From Desulfocapsaceae bacterium (GTDB lineage: Bacteria; Desulfobacterota; Desulfobulbia; Desulfobulbales; Desulfocapsaceae): a stretch of DNA of 64,000 nucleotides. The notes below the pieces were generated by a model. The model had not been told where the DNA came from and did no database searches. It was given only the letters and a program-made list of their open reading frames with translations. A program made the position numbers and the translations under genes. Shown here in pieces: positions 1 to 9,535 of this stretch. How positions within the stretch are numbered: position 1 is the stretch's first letter; every line of letters begins with the position of its first letter. The stretch lies in assembly GCA_028697885.1 (NCBI GenBank), contig JAQVER010000002.1, forward strand, positions 1 through 64,000, written 5' to 3'.

Positions 1-2
1 AT

Positions 3-224
3 ATGGGTCAGGAAGAGAAGAAACAGGAGGATCTCAAGGAGATAAAGAAGCAAACCGAGAGAATGGAGATGACCGGCATAGGAGTTATATGCCTCTTTGC
101 CCCAGAAAGAGATGGAATTACCGGCGAGATGGGCAAGGAGGAAAAAAGAGAGGCCGGCTCCGGATACTGCCATGATATACTTTTTGCCGATGGAAGATCG
201 GAGCACCGTAACAATCCAGGACAT
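3..224 (-). CDS. sdhC: Succinate dehydrogenase/fumarate reductase cytochrome b subunit, N-terminal part (runs off left edge)
   Basis: Only the first 74 residues are in the window; the frame stays open to the left edge. The product should be the membrane-anchoring cytochrome b subunit that passes electrons between quinone and the flavoprotein/iron-sulfur subunits of succinate dehydrogenase or fumarate reductase. The start codon (complement of 222-224) has GAGG five bases upstream. The visible protein has a basic N-terminus with SSIGKKYIMAVSG, a first membrane helix ending in LLAHLAGN, then the N-x-Y-x-x-HxHSLG pattern and the start of a second helix; the histidines are candidate heme ligands of the di-heme b558 family. 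It lies downstream of malic enzyme on the same strand, so both serve C4 metabolism. The choice between sdhC and frdC cannot be made from this fragment. Confidence 0.8.
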   Translation of the reverse strand, partial: MSWIVTVLRSSIGKKYIMAVSGAGLSFFLLAHLAGNSISFWGKEAYNSYAGHLHSLGLLLYLLEILLFLLFLTH

Positions 225-327
225 TTTTACCTCGGTGAGAAATGGCGGGCGCAACTCCGTCGACAAAAGAGAAACAAGAATGACATTACTGTTTGCAGAT
301 AAGTTGCGAACACAATAAAGATTAACC

Positions 328-390
328 TCCCACAGAGACGCTGAGGCGCTGAGAAAATCTTTTTCTGTTTCTCTCTGCATCTCTGCGGGA
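328..390. repeat. Imperfect inverted repeat (REP/MITE-like) between maeA and sdhC
   Basis: Two arms, one reading CCCACAGAGACGCTGAGG and the other, on the opposite strand, CCCGCAGAGATGCAGAG, face each other around an AT-rich centre. Such cacagagacgc-type palindromes are common dispersed intergenic repeats in bacteria. It may act as an RNA hairpin between the two genes; the function is not known. No gene is seen in 225-465. Confidence 0.45.
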
Positions 391-465
391 TACCATTTTT
401 TATAAAAGAGCTGCTTGCGTGTATCAATACTTATTTGTGCTGAGCAATTACTTTTTTTAAAAAAG

Positions 466-2199
466 TTACAGGGGACCTTGAACCTCTAATGGTAAATAGG
501 TCGGTCGCCACTGCATTTTTTCAACAAGCGTTGTCAAGCGTTGCGGATCATTATCATGTTGGAATGTACTGTAAACGCAGAGTCCACTGACGCCATCTGC
601 AATAGCTGTTTTGCCGACGGCCACTGCAACTTGCCGGCAAACCTTGCGCAGGTCCGATACCGGAGGTGTCAAAATTCCTTTCTCTCGATCTTCCTGGGAA
701 ACCATCTCTGCGACGGCCATGGCAGCAGCTGTAAAAAAAGAGGGAAGAACCTCTCGAGTGCCTGAAGCAAGTATCCCCAGTCCCACACCTGGAAAGATGA
801 AAACGTTATTGCACTGAGCGATACGCGTACCATTAACGGGAGGAAATGGACTGCCGGTGGCGATCAAGGCTTTTCTCTCGGTCCAGCGATGGATGTCTTC
901 CGGCAAGGCTTCGGCGTAGGTGGTCGGGTTGCTTAATGGAAAAATGACAGGCCTGTCTGTGTTAGCTAGTGTTGCCTTGACCACTTCCTCGGTGAAACAT
1001 CCTGCCCGGCCGGAGGTGCCGATGAGGACGGTTATCTTCTCGTTGACAACAGCATTGAGGAGGGTGTTGTCTTCCTTATTTTTCAGCCAGCTCAGAGTGT
1101 GCGGATCTTTGGCGAATTTTCCTTTATAGGGTTCCAGGCTGCGATCGGTGGTGAGAACACCATGGCTGTCCAAGGCAAAGATCCTTGCCAGGGCCTCTTC
1201 GGTGCTGAGGCCATCGGCCAGAAGTGCTGTCTCAATCTGCTCTGCTACACCAATCCCACCAGCTCCTGCACCATGAACAAGAAAAACCTGATCTTTCAGG
1301 GCCTCTTGTTTTATTTTCAAGGCAGTGAGGATAGCGGCCAGGGTAATGGCACCGGTTCCCTGAATATCATCATTAAAGGAGATCAGGTCATGGAGATAGG
1401 CATCCCGGATGGCAAAGGCATTCTGTTTTGAAAAGTCTTCCCACTGGCAGAGGGCATTGGGATATACCGTCTTGAATGCCCTGGCAAAGCGCTGCACAAA
1501 ATTAATATAATCGTCACCTTCAAGACGTGGATGACGCCAGCCTAGGTAGTCGGGATCATCAAGAAGCTCTTTATTGTTGGTTCCCACATCCAGTGATATG
1601 GGAAGGCAGTGCCAGGGAGCGATTCCTGCTCCCTGGGTATAGAGCATGAGCTTACCGAGACAAATGGCAATACCGCCGGCACCTTGATCCCCAATACCGA
1701 GGATACCCTGATTGTCGGTCACCACCGCCACTCTGATGTCATGGGCGCCGTACACTTCGAGAATTTTTTCAGCATGATCAATGTTGCCGGGATAAAAATG
1801 GAGTCCATTGGCCATGCGGAACATGGAGGAATACTTTTGACAGGCAATGCCCACAGTCGGTGTATAGATGATGGGCATCAGGTGTGCCAGGTCTTCAGCG
1901 ATGACGGCATGGGCAAGGGTGGCATTCCGGTCATAGAGGGAGCGGACATAAATGAATTTCTCAATATCAGTCGCTTTATTGCTGATGATATTCAAGGAGT
2001 TTTTTACTTGGCTTTCCAGAGGACGCACAGCAGGAGGGAGAAGACCTGAAAGTTGCAGCTGCTCCCGTTCCGCTTCGGAAAAAGACGTGCCTTTGTTGGT
2101 AAAATTGTTGGCTTGGACACTCATACCCCGGGCAGCTATCCTGATTGCCTTGGTATTACCGTATTCGTCATATTCAAAATGATAAAAATTCTCCGCCAT
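466..2199 (-). CDS. maeA: NAD-dependent malic enzyme
   Basis: Catalyses oxidative decarboxylation of malate to pyruvate in the cytoplasm. The predicted protein is 577 residues, the usual size of the large (SfcA/MaeA) malic enzymes. Visible motifs are YTPTVGIACQKYS (catalytic tyrosine region), GDQGAGGIAICLGK (catalytic lysine and malate/metal site), VHGAGAGGIGVAEQI (NAD-binding Rossmann loop) and FPLSNPTTYAEALPED followed by ATGSPFPPV. The frame extends 13 codons further upstream, but the start MAENFYHFEYDEYG has AGGA about 8 bases before it and is preferred. It is transcribed divergently from the hybrid kinase and lies upstream of the sdhC-like gene on the same strand. Confidence 0.93.
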   Translation of the reverse strand: MAENFYHFEYDEYGNTKAIRIAARGMSVQANNFTNKGTSFSEAEREQLQLSGLLPPAVRPLESQVKNSLNIISNKATDIEKFIYVRSLYDRNATLAHAVIAEDLAHLMPIIYTPTVGIACQKYSSMFRMANGLHFYPGNIDHAEKILEVYGAHDIRVAVVTDNQGILGIGDQGAGGIAICLGKLMLYTQGAGIAPWHCLPISLDVGTNNKELLDDPDYLGWRHPRLEGDDYINFVQRFARAFKTVYPNALCQWEDFSKQNAFAIRDAYLHDLISFNDDIQGTGAITLAAILTALKIKQEALKDQVFLVHGAGAGGIGVAEQIETALLADGLSTEEALARIFALDSHGVLTTDRSLEPYKGKFAKDPHTLSWLKNKEDNTLLNAVVNEKITVLIGTSGRAGCFTEEVVKATLANTDRPVIFPLSNPTTYAEALPEDIHRWTERKALIATGSPFPPVNGTRIAQCNNVFIFPGVGLGILASGTREVLPSFFTAAAMAVAEMVSQEDREKGILTPPVSDLRKVCRQVAVAVGKTAIADGVSGLCVYSTFQHDNDPQRLTTLVEKMQWRPTYLPLEVQGPL

Positions 2200-2699
2200 G
2201 ATCCTGTCCTTTATATATGAAAAAATTCCTGAATACATTCCGTGCGTGGAAAAAATCGCTGAAGCTATAGTAAATAGAACATTCGTTTGACTGTTAAAGT
2301 GGGTGTAAGGAGCTGAAGCGAAAGAGTTCTCAATGATCTAGTTATCGTGTAATGGCTTCCCAATATTCTCTCTATAAAACTTTTATTACTTTTGTTGAGG
2401 TAAGGGAATGGCAAAGAACGTCCCACTGTTTTTTTTCATTTCCCTTGCCTGTATGTAGATCAGGTTGATCGGCAACTCAATCCAGATAAGGGCCAATGTG
2501 GTTGAGCATTGGCTGGTTTTCCTTTCGCTGAGAGTTAATCGGCTATAGATCTTTATCCATCCTATGGGCAAGTGATGGATAAAGCAAGGCTGAGAATTTT
2601 GATTATCGTGCAGGAAATTTTCTTATAGGAGAGAAAGGACAAGCTGAGGCGGACTGATCAGGTCTAAACTAATCCACTACATGTCAGCCATGCAATTCA
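2200..2699. other. Divergent intergenic region between malic enzyme and hybrid kinase; no gene seen
   Basis: About 600 bases separate the two divergent starts. Short frames here lack a recognisable product or ribosome site. It probably carries the promoters of both genes; the only well-formed candidate is the one listed at 2700-2728. Confidence 0.5.
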
Positions 2700-2728
2700 T
2701 TGACTTTTATTTTGTTTTCCACGATAAA
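2700..2728 (+). promoter_or_regulatory. Candidate sigma-70 promoter of the hybrid kinase
   Basis: TTGACT at 2700-2705 and GATAAA at 2723-2728 are separated by 17 bases, about 75 bases before the kinase start. The -35 box is one base off consensus; the -10 box is weaker. Confidence 0.4.
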
Positions 2729-2804
2729 TATTTAATGTAAGTGCTCCTCTGATACACTTCACTCTCAACCTCGCCTTTCTCATATATTGATAAGGAGTAG
2801 TGTT

Positions 2805-5552
2805 TTGGCCCCATCTTTCCCTGCAACGAAAAGATCCTTACGGCACTTCCAATTACTACTCCTTGCCTTGACAGGTCTGTTTCTCCTCTCTTGGCAGATG
2901 CCGATTCTGCCGGTCATGCTGGGGACAACCATCATGAGCCTGCCGATGCATATCTTCAGCGAGACATTTTCCATCGTTATTTCCATGATGGTTTTTGCTA
3001 TCGCGTACGCAGCCACTGAAGATCGTCCTGCCCCTATTCTTATGCTCGGGTGCGCTTTTCTGGTGGTAGGCCTTCTCGATTTCTCCCACGTTTTGTCCTT
3101 TGAAGGGATGCCGGATTTTGTTACCGCTGCCGGTACTGAAAAAGGATTGAACTTCTGGCTGGCGGCCCGACTGATCTTTGCTTTGGCAATGCTCGCTTTT
3201 GTCCTCCTGCCCTGGCGTCCTTTTTCCAACCCTTGGAGCCGCTACTTGCTGTTGACTGCTAGTCTTGTCCTCACCGCGTTGATCTATTGGCTGGGTTTGT
3301 ATCACCAAGAGATCTGGCCATCCACCTTCATTAAGGGGAAGGGTCTGACGCACTTCAAGATTGGAGCAGAGTGTGTCATCATTGCCATGATGGTCGGTTC
3401 CGCCATCTTGTTTTATCAGAAAGCCAGAGTCTCTGATACGCCCTATGATGCGGCAAGTTTGTTTACTGCTGTCGGTATTACTATTCTCAGCGAACTGACT
3501 TTTACCCTCTATGCCGAGGCCTTTGATATCTTCAATCTGCTCGGCCATCTGTATAAAATTCTGGCCTATATCTTTATCTGTAAAGCGATGTTTTGCGTCA
3601 TCGTTCGTGAACCGTATCAAAAACTGCACAGAGTAATCAATGCGCTGAAGCAGAATGAGGCGGCATTGAAGCAGAGCAAAGAACACTTTCGTATCATCAT
3701 GGACAGTCTTGATGCCCTTGTATATGTAGCGGATATGGAAACTTATGAACTTCTTTTCTTGAATGCCTATGGTAAAAAAATCTGGGGGGATGTGGTCGGA
3801 AAAAGGTGTTGGCAGGGATTGCAAGCCAATCAGACAGGTCCATGTCCGTTCTGTACCAATGACAGGTTGGTGGATACTGATGGTAATCCCTCTGGTGTCT
3901 ATGTCTGGGAATTCCAGAATACGGTGACGAAAAAGTGGTATGAATGCCGAGATCAGGCCATACAATGGCCGCAAGGACGGCTTGTCCGGATGGAAATTGC
4001 AATAGACATAACCCAAGGCAAACAGGCGGCACTGGAGGTGTTCAAGGCCAAGGCAGAATGGGAGAAGACCTTTGATTCCATTGGTGAGTTAATCACCATC
4101 CAGGATCTCCAGATGCGCATTGTGCGGGTTAATCAGGCCACCCTGCAGGCCTTGCACATCAGTAGAGAGGAGGCGGTCGGCAAATTTTGCTATGAAATCT
4201 TCCGCGGTGTTTCGACCCCCTGCGATGGGTGTCCGGTGACAGAGGCCCTGCATGATTTAAAGAGCAATAGCGCCGAGATCTATCATGAAACCCTGGGCAA
4301 GACCTTCATGGTCTCAATTGCCCCCATCTTGGATGAAGAAGGCCATGCGCAGGGCTTTGTCCACATTGCCAAAGATGTCACAGACCGGAAACGGGCGGAA
4401 GTCCAGCTGCAGCAGGCTCAGAAAATGGAGTCTATCGGCACCCTTGCTGGTGGTATTGCCCACGATTTTAATAATATCCTCGGTGCCATCCTCGGCTTTA
4501 CAGAACTGGCCATGATGCGGAAGAAAGAGGAGGACGAAGGGCTGCGGGAAGATCTGCAGCAGGTCCGCATTGCAGCGGATCGGGCCGCAACCCTGGTCCG
4601 TCAGATCCTGACCTTCAGCCGAAAGAACCCAGAGAACAAGCAACCTTTGCAGATATCTTTAATTGTCAAAGAGGCCCTGGAACTGTTGCGGGCTTCCATT
4701 CCAACAACCATTGAGATCCGCCAGGAAATCATGTCCCAGGCAGTGGTCTTGGCTGATCCGACCCAGATCCATCAATTGATCATGAATCTGGCCACCAACG
4801 CCTATCAGGCAATGGAGGAGAAGGGCGGAGTATTGGGGGTCACCTTGAAGGAACTTAGGGTTGACGCTGATGCCGAGTTGGTCCCTGGCCCCTATGTAAT
4901 GCTGTCGGTCAGTGACACCGGTGGCGGCATGGAAAAAGCGGTCATGGACAGAATGTTTGAACCCTATTTTACCACCAAGGAGGTGGGTAGGGGCACCGGC
5001 CTGGGGCTGGCTGTGGTCCATGGCATTGTCAAAAGCCATAAGGGCAGAATTGCGGTCTATAGTGAGCCGGGACGAGGTACGACCTTCAATGTCTATCTGC
5101 CTATTGTTGTCTGCGAACCAGCAGCAACGGAGGTCGTCGACATTGCACCGTTCATGTCCAGGGCACATGAGCGGCTAATGGTGGTGGATGACGAAGAAAA
5201 AATTCGTGATCTTGTCAGTCGTTTTCTGACTCAGGCCGGCTATCGGGTTGAGGCATTCGGCAATGGTCTCCAAGCCTGGCAAGCCTTTTCCCACCGGCCG
5301 GATGATTGGGATCTCATCCTGACTGATCAGACCATGCCGGGGATGACCGGTGACCAATTAGTGGCCAAGGTATTGGCCCTTCGGCCAGAGTTGTCCGTTA
5401 TCATCTGTTCTGGTTACAGCCAGATACTTAGTAGTGATGAGGCGAAGAAGCTGGGGGGGGCTGTTTTTTTACAAAAGCCCATTAATAGGATTACGCTCCT
5501 TACCCAGGTCGCACGAGTTTTGGAGAGCAAAACTGAGCAGAAAGGCCCCTGA
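2805..5552 (+). CDS. Membrane hybrid histidine kinase, MASE3-PAS-PAS-HisKA-HATPase-receiver
   Basis: A sensor kinase of about 915 residues that should autophosphorylate and pass phosphate to its own receiver. Order: six or seven hydrophobic segments in residues 1-230 resembling the MASE3 sensor; two PAS domains at about 280-410 and 420-535, each with cysteine pairs (CPFC, CDGCP) that could bind a metal or cofactor; a HisKA dimerisation domain with GGIAHDFNNILG and the phospho-acceptor His at about 553; HATPase with N box NLATNAYQAM and G boxes DTGGGM and GTGLGLAVVHG; and a receiver with VVDDEE and the acceptor Asp in LILTDQTMPG at about 841. TTG at 2805 is preferred because AAGGAG lies 7 bases upstream; a TTG at 2787 precedes that ribosome site. 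No response regulator or target operon is adjacent, so its role is unknown. Confidence 0.88.
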   Translation: MAPSFPATKRSLRHFQLLLLALTGLFLLSWQMPILPVMLGTTIMSLPMHIFSETFSIVISMMVFAIAYAATEDRPAPILMLGCAFLVVGLLDFSHVLSFEGMPDFVTAAGTEKGLNFWLAARLIFALAMLAFVLLPWRPFSNPWSRYLLLTASLVLTALIYWLGLYHQEIWPSTFIKGKGLTHFKIGAECVIIAMMVGSAILFYQKARVSDTPYDAASLFTAVGITILSELTFTLYAEAFDIFNLLGHLYKILAYIFICKAMFCVIVREPYQKLHRVINALKQNEAALKQSKEHFRIIMDSLDALVYVADMETYELLFLNAYGKKIWGDVVGKRCWQGLQANQTGPCPFCTNDRLVDTDGNPSGVYVWEFQNTVTKKWYECRDQAIQWPQGRLVRMEIAIDITQGKQAALEVFKAKAEWEKTFDSIGELITIQDLQMRIVRVNQATLQALHISREEAVGKFCYEIFRGVSTPCDGCPVTEALHDLKSNSAEIYHETLGKTFMVSIAPILDEEGHAQGFVHIAKDVTDRKRAEVQLQQAQKMESIGTLAGGIAHDFNNILGAILGFTELAMMRKKEEDEGLREDLQQVRIAADRAATLVRQILTFSRKNPENKQPLQISLIVKEALELLRASIPTTIEIRQEIMSQAVVLADPTQIHQLIMNLATNAYQAMEEKGGVLGVTLKELRVDADAELVPGPYVMLSVSDTGGGMEKAVMDRMFEPYFTTKEVGRGTGLGLAVVHGIVKSHKGRIAVYSEPGRGTTFNVYLPIVVCEPAATEVVDIAPFMSRAHERLMVVDDEEKIRDLVSRFLTQAGYRVEAFGNGLQAWQAFSHRPDDWDLILTDQTMPGMTGDQLVAKVLALRPELSVIICSGYSQILSSDEAKKLGGAVFLQKPINRITLLTQVARVLESKTEQKGP

Positions 5553-5578
5553 CCGATAGCCTTGGCAATATCGGTCAG
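5549..5578 (+). terminator. Perfect 10-bp hairpin over the kinase stop codon
   Basis: CTGACCGATA at 5549-5558 pairs exactly with TATCGGTCAG at 5569-5578 around a 10-base loop. It overlaps the TGA stop of the kinase and sits between convergent genes, which suits a transcript end, but there is no T-run directly after it. Confidence 0.4.
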
Positions 5579-5697
5579 CCATCCTTGGTCTCTCTGGTTT
5601 GAGGTCACCACCAACTTATTCGAGGGGATAATTTTGGATATGGTGGCTGTCTACGGGATCTGTTGATTCTGTAATTTCCTGCTGACTGTCAGAACGT

Positions 5698-6468
5698 TCA
5701 TTCTCCTTGGCAGCGCAGATCTTCGCTGTCGACGTAGGCGTAGGCGCTGTGCTTGTGGATGGATTCAAAGCTCTCTACCCCGACGGAAAACCAAGTTATG
5801 TCCGGGTGGGCTAAGGCACTTACTGCGACCTTACGCACCACATCCTCAACAAACATAGGGTTATTGTAGGCCTGTTCCGTTACATATTTTTCGTCGGGCC
5901 GTTTCAGTAAAGCATAGACGGGGCAGGATGCTGACGCTTCAATCATATCGATCAATTCTTCAACCCAGATAAATTTGCTGAATTTCACGTTGAGGCTCAC
6001 TTCCGCACGTTGATTATGGGCGCCGGCAGCGCTGATTTCCTTGGAACAGGGGCAGAGGGTGGTAACCGGAACCAGCACCGAGAGGATAAAATCTTCCTCC
6101 TCCTTCTCACTACCTACAGTGCCGGTGAAGGTGCAATTGTACTCCATGAGGCTGCGGGTCCCCGTTACCGGGGCCTTCTTTTCGATAAAATAGGGAAAGG
6201 ACATGATAATGCTGGCGGATTCGGCCTTGAGTGCCCCTTTAACCTCTTCCAGCAGATTGGAAAAGATGGTTACGCTCATCTCGTCCATGTATTTGTTGAG
6301 GGCAGTGGTGAAGACTGTGACGCAACTTTCCCGATAGGCCCCCGGCATGCGGGCCTGCATGCTGACTGTGGCCACGGTATTCTGCAGGCCGCCATTCTTT
6401 TCGCGGATCCGAACCGGAAGCTGGATGTCCTTGATGCCGACGGCCTCGATGTTGATGGGTGCGCCCAT
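5698..6468 (-). CDS. folE2: GTP cyclohydrolase I type IB (FolE2)
   Basis: Converts GTP to 7,8-dihydroneopterin triphosphate, the first step of folate synthesis. The 256-residue length fits FolE2. Visible family marks are LPVRIREKNGGLQNTVA near the N-terminus, TLCPCSKEIS followed by GAHNQR (metal/active-site cysteine region) and VESFESIHKHSAYAY near the C-terminus. It begins 4 bases after the metF stop codon, so the two are almost certainly co-transcribed and translationally coupled. FolE2 is the alternative to zinc-dependent FolE in the known family; no FolE is visible here. Confidence 0.93.
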   Translation of the reverse strand: MGAPINIEAVGIKDIQLPVRIREKNGGLQNTVATVSMQARMPGAYRESCVTVFTTALNKYMDEMSVTIFSNLLEEVKGALKAESASIIMSFPYFIEKKAPVTGTRSLMEYNCTFTGTVGSEKEEEDFILSVLVPVTTLCPCSKEISAAGAHNQRAEVSLNVKFSKFIWVEELIDMIEASASCPVYALLKRPDEKYVTEQAYNNPMFVEDVVRKVAVSALAHPDITWFSVGVESFESIHKHSAYAYVDSEDLRCQGE

Positions 6469-6472
6469 CAGG

Positions 6473-7363
6473 CTAAGCCCTGAGCTGCTGGGAATTTCTG
6501 ACCCCCAGGGATTTGTAAATCTCCTGGGTGGCGGTCGAGCAGTTCAGGGTGAAGAACTGTATCCCACGGACATCGTGATCAAGCAGATCCCGGATCTGTT
6601 CAGTGGCCCAATGGATACCCACCTTTTCTACATATTCATCATCTGCAGCCCGATAAACCGCCTTCAGCAGACGGGCAGGGATGTGAGCGCCGCCCGCAAG
6701 CTCGGCGGTGCGGATCAGACCGTTTTTGGTGGTTACCGGCATGATGCCGGCGATATTCGGGACGTTGATGCCTGCCAGCTCGCAGCGTTCACAATAGTCA
6801 TAAAAATCACGGTTATCAAAAAAGAGCTGGGTGACAATATAATCGGCCCCGGCGTCGACCTTGGCCTTCAGGTAATCGATTTCCTGCAGGCGATTGGGTG
6901 TGCTGGGATGCCCCTCGGGAAATCCGGCCACACCGACGCACATCTCCGGAAAATGTTTTTTGATGTAGGCCACCAGGTCTGCGGCATGGTTGAAGCCGTC
7001 TTCCGGCTGTACAAAATCAGCCATTGTCTTAGGTGGGTCACCGCGCAGGGCAAGGATATTACGAACACCTGCCTCCCGGTATTTTTCCAGAATCCCATGC
7101 ATCTCCTGTCGGCTTGATCCGACGCAGGTGAGATGGGAGACCACTGATATATCAGTCTCTTTCTTGATTCTGACCACCAGGTCATGGGTGCGATGCCGGG
7201 TGGTGCCGCCAGCGCCGTAGGTTACACTCACATAAGAGGGCGCAAGCGGCATAAGATTGGCGATGGTAGCCAGAAGGCGATCGGCGGCAGCGTCTTCTTT
7301 TGGTGGAAAAAATTCAAAGCTGAAGGTGGTCTTGTGTTGAGCAAGAAGGTCTTTTACAAGCAT
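6473..7363 (-). CDS. metF: 5,10-methylenetetrahydrofolate reductase
   Basis: Flavoprotein that reduces methylene-THF to methyl-THF for methionine synthesis or the C1 branch of the reductive acetyl-CoA pathway. The 296-residue product shows TTFSFEFFPPKED at the N-terminus, YVSVTYGAGGTTR, HLTCVGSSRQEM, ILALRGDPP and the C-terminal half with DYIVTQLFFDN and GIMPVTTKNG, all typical of MetF. The frame extends upstream, but the methionine before LVKDLLAQHK has AGGAA just upstream and matches normal family starts. It is the first gene of the metF-folE2 pair. Confidence 0.93.
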   Translation of the reverse strand: MLVKDLLAQHKTTFSFEFFPPKEDAAADRLLATIANLMPLAPSYVSVTYGAGGTTRHRTHDLVVRIKKETDISVVSHLTCVGSSRQEMHGILEKYREAGVRNILALRGDPPKTMADFVQPEDGFNHAADLVAYIKKHFPEMCVGVAGFPEGHPSTPNRLQEIDYLKAKVDAGADYIVTQLFFDNRDFYDYCERCELAGINVPNIAGIMPVTTKNGLIRTAELAGGAHIPARLLKAVYRAADDEYVEKVGIHWATEQIRDLLDHDVRGIQFFTLNCSTATQEIYKSLGVRNSQQLRA

Positions 7364-7860
7364 GGAAATTCCTGTGTTGATAAGAAAATGAAAAAAGGAG
7401 GTTCTTGCCAAAGTCTCGAAAGCTGTCAGGATCATCTGACCTGTCGTTTTGACCAGTAGGGAGAAATATTCATACAATCGGTACAGGAAAATATCTCTCC
7501 CTGTCGGCCAAAATGACAGAGCTATGGCTTAGTGTGACTTGTCCAAGAAACTCGTAAGGTTAATATGCGTCTGTGTCCAAAAGAACAAAATTTCCTTTTT
7601 ACTCTTTTTTCTCCTGTTCGACAATGCGGAAATTCAGCGGTTGTTCAAGAGCCGTTACGAAATAACATGGCCATTTATATCTGTTTCTTTACGGTTCCTT
7701 GTACCGTCCCCGGAAATTAAGCGGCTATGTTGTTTTTTTACAGCGGCTTAGGCATGAAAAATGTCTTTTTTCATGCGTTTCCCACTGATTCGGTGTAAAC
7801 TTCATTTTTTTGATAGGACTATTCAGTGCCCAATAATGGCAGTGTTGGAGTGCGCGAGGG
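7364..7860. other. Intergenic region upstream of metF and hslR; hairpin at 7752-7776
   Basis: About 500 bases without a convincing gene. A 70-codon frame at 7539-7751 has no recognisable product. A stem GCATGAAAAA (7752-7761) with TTTTTTCATGC (7766-7776) forms a compact hairpin ahead of hslR. Promoters of both divergent transcripts should lie here, but none stands out. Confidence 0.4.
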
Positions 7861-8271
7861 ATGGCTGAAGTGATAGAGACAGACCTGCAGGTGCGGATGG
7901 ACAAGTGGCTCTGGGCTGCCAGATTCTTCAAGACCAGAAGTCTGGCGGCACAGGCGGTCAGTGGCGGCAAGGTCCAGGTGAATGGCAATCGAGCCCGCTC
8001 TTCGCGGATCGTGCAGATTGGCGATGTCCTGCGGATCAGGCGTGGTGAGGTTGAGTTTACCATAAGCGTTCTTGGTCTTTCCCCGTGTCGACGTCCTGCC
8101 GTCGAGGCACGATTGCTCTATGAAGAGTCGGAAGAATCCATGCAGTTGCGGCAAGAGGCGGCCAGGATGCGCTCTCTGCTGGCTGCCGGTCAGACTCGGC
8201 CTGACAAAAGACCTGGCAAGAGGGACAGACGGAAGATCAGAGAATTTATCCGCAAGAATGAGAGTGAATAA
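7861..8271 (+). CDS. hslR: S4-domain ribosome-associated heat-shock protein Hsp15
   Basis: Binds stalled 50S subunits carrying nascent chains and helps recycle them. The 136-residue protein opens with an S4 RNA-binding domain: MDKWLWAARFFKTRSLA, then GGKVQVNGNRARSS and GDVLRI. LLYEESEES and a highly basic tail follow (KRPGKRDRRKIREF), all matching HslR in order and length. The upstream ATG leaves 12 residues before the core, as in E. coli; an alternative in-frame ATG is at 7897. It precedes the purine genes by 55 bases. Confidence 0.85.
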   Translation: MAEVIETDLQVRMDKWLWAARFFKTRSLAAQAVSGGKVQVNGNRARSSRIVQIGDVLRIRRGEVEFTISVLGLSPCRRPAVEARLLYEESEESMQLRQEAARMRSLLAAGQTRPDKRPGKRDRRKIREFIRKNESE

Positions 8272-8326
8272 CTCACTGAAATGAGAAAAAATAACTTTTG
8301 AACATATATCTGAGAAGGAGTTGACC

Positions 8327-8950
8327 ATGAACAAGATTACACGAGCGTTGATCAGTCTGACCGATAAATCTGGGATTGAGGGATTTGCCAGAGAATTGGC
8401 CGATCTTGGGGTGGAGCTTCTCTCCACCGGCGGTACTGCCAAAAAGATTAGAGAGGCCGGGATACCGGTGAAAGACGTATCAGAATTCACCGGATTTCCG
8501 GAAATGCTTGATGGCCGGGTCAAGACCCTGCATCCAAAGGTCCATGGCGGTATTCTCAACCAGAGGGATAATGTGGAACATCAGAAGCAGTGTGTGGAGC
8601 ATGACCTGAAACCCATTGATCTCATTGCCGTGAATCTCTATGCTTTTGAAAAGACCGTTGCCGATCCCAACTGCTCACTGGCTGATGCTATCGAAAATAT
8701 AGATATCGGTGGTCCCACCATGCTCCGAGCTTCGGCCAAAAATTTTCATGATGTGACAGTAATCGTTGATCCTGCTGACTATCCACAGGTCTTAAAGGAG
8801 ATCAAAGAGCAGGGGAATACTACGCTTAAGACTCGATTCCGTCTGGCTGCCAAGGTCTTTGCCTTGACTTCAAAATATGATACTGCGATCTCCGCCTGGC
8901 TCGACAAGGTTGACGTGGAGAGCAATCCTTATTTCGCAGGAAAGGAATAA
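8327..8950 (+). CDS. purH: Stand-alone IMP cyclohydrolase (N-terminal half of PurH)
   Basis: Closes FAICAR to IMP, the last step of purine synthesis. The 207-residue protein matches only the MGS-like cyclohydrolase domain of Pur[54 protein letters not shown] and [15 protein letters not shown]. The C-terminal AICAR formyltransferase domain of the usual ~520-residue enzyme is missing and the stop is followed at once by purN, so this is a genuine single-domain gene rather than a truncation. The start is ATG 8327 with AAGGAG 7 bases before it. A separate AICAR formyltransferase must exist elsewhere. Confidence 0.92.
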   Translation: MNKITRALISLTDKSGIEGFARELADLGVELLSTGGTAKKIREAGIPVKDVSEFTGFPEMLDGRVKTLHPKVHGGILNQRDNVEHQKQCVEHDLKPIDLIAVNLYAFEKTVADPNCSLADAIENIDIGGPTMLRASAKNFHDVTVIVDPADYPQVLKEIKEQGNTTLKTRFRLAAKVFALTSKYDTAISAWLDKVDVESNPYFAGKE

Positions 8951-8953
8951 GAA

Positions 8954-9535
8954 ATGTTGAAAATAGCGGTTCTTTTATCGGGAAGCGGCAGAACCCTTGA
9001 TAATTTTCATGAGCGTATCGGCAATGGAACACTTGATGCAGAAATTCAGGTGGTTATTTCCAATGTCAAAGATGCGCTGGGTTTAAGTAAGGCCGAAAAA
9101 TATGGCTATCCCGCCTTTTATGTTGCCAAAAATGAGGCCATTAACGCAATCTTGAAGGACTATCCGATAGATATTATCTGTCTTGCCGGGTTCCTGAAAC
9201 TCTATGAGCCACCCCCAGCCCTGGTCCGGTCGGTGATCAATATCCATCCTTCCTTGATTCCCGCCTTTTGTGGGGATGGCTTTTATGGCTCACGGGTGCA
9301 TCGAGCGGTCAAGGAGCGGGGTTGTCTGGTCAGTGGCTGTACGGTGCATTTTGCCAGTGAAGTCTATGACGAAGGGCCGATCATAGTCCAGAAGAGTGTT
9401 GACCTTGATTATGATGATACCCCTGAGAGCATTGCAGCCAAGGTGTTTGCCGCAGAGTGCGAGGCCTTTCCCGAGGCGCTGAACCGAGTCAATGAAAAAG
9501 GGATAGATTTTTTCTGGAAGCGGGTGCAGTCATGA
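8954..9535 (+). CDS. purN: Phosphoribosylglycinamide formyltransferase
   Basis: Transfers a formyl group from 10-formyl-THF to GAR, step three of purine synthesis. The 193-residue protein has KIAVLLSGSGRTLDNF at the N-terminus, IICLAGFLKLY, the catalytic NIHPSLIPAF motif (Asn-His), GCTVHFASEVYDEGPII with the conserved aspartate, and a Rossmann-like fold length. The active-site loop reads CGDGFYG, a variant found in a subset of PurN proteins. It starts 3 bases after the cyclohydrolase stop with AGGAATAAG upstream, and its end overlaps pyrR by 4 bases. Confidence 0.93.
   Translation: MLKIAVLLSGSGRTLDNFHERIGNGTLDAEIQVVISNVKDALGLSKAEKYGYPAFYVAKNEAINAILKDYPIDIICLAGFLKLYEPPPALVRSVINIHPSLIPAFCGDGFYGSRVHRAVKERGCLVSGCTVHFASEVYDEGPIIVQKSVDLDYDDTPESIAAKVFAAECEAFPEALNRVNEKGIDFFWKRVQS

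Noticed and set aside
3-302. 99-codon plus-strand frame at the left edge
   Set aside because: It is the antisense of the cytochrome b gene, which gives a far better protein.
7539-7751. 70-codon frame upstream of hslR
   Set aside because: No ribosome site, hydrophobic low-information content, no neighbour logic.
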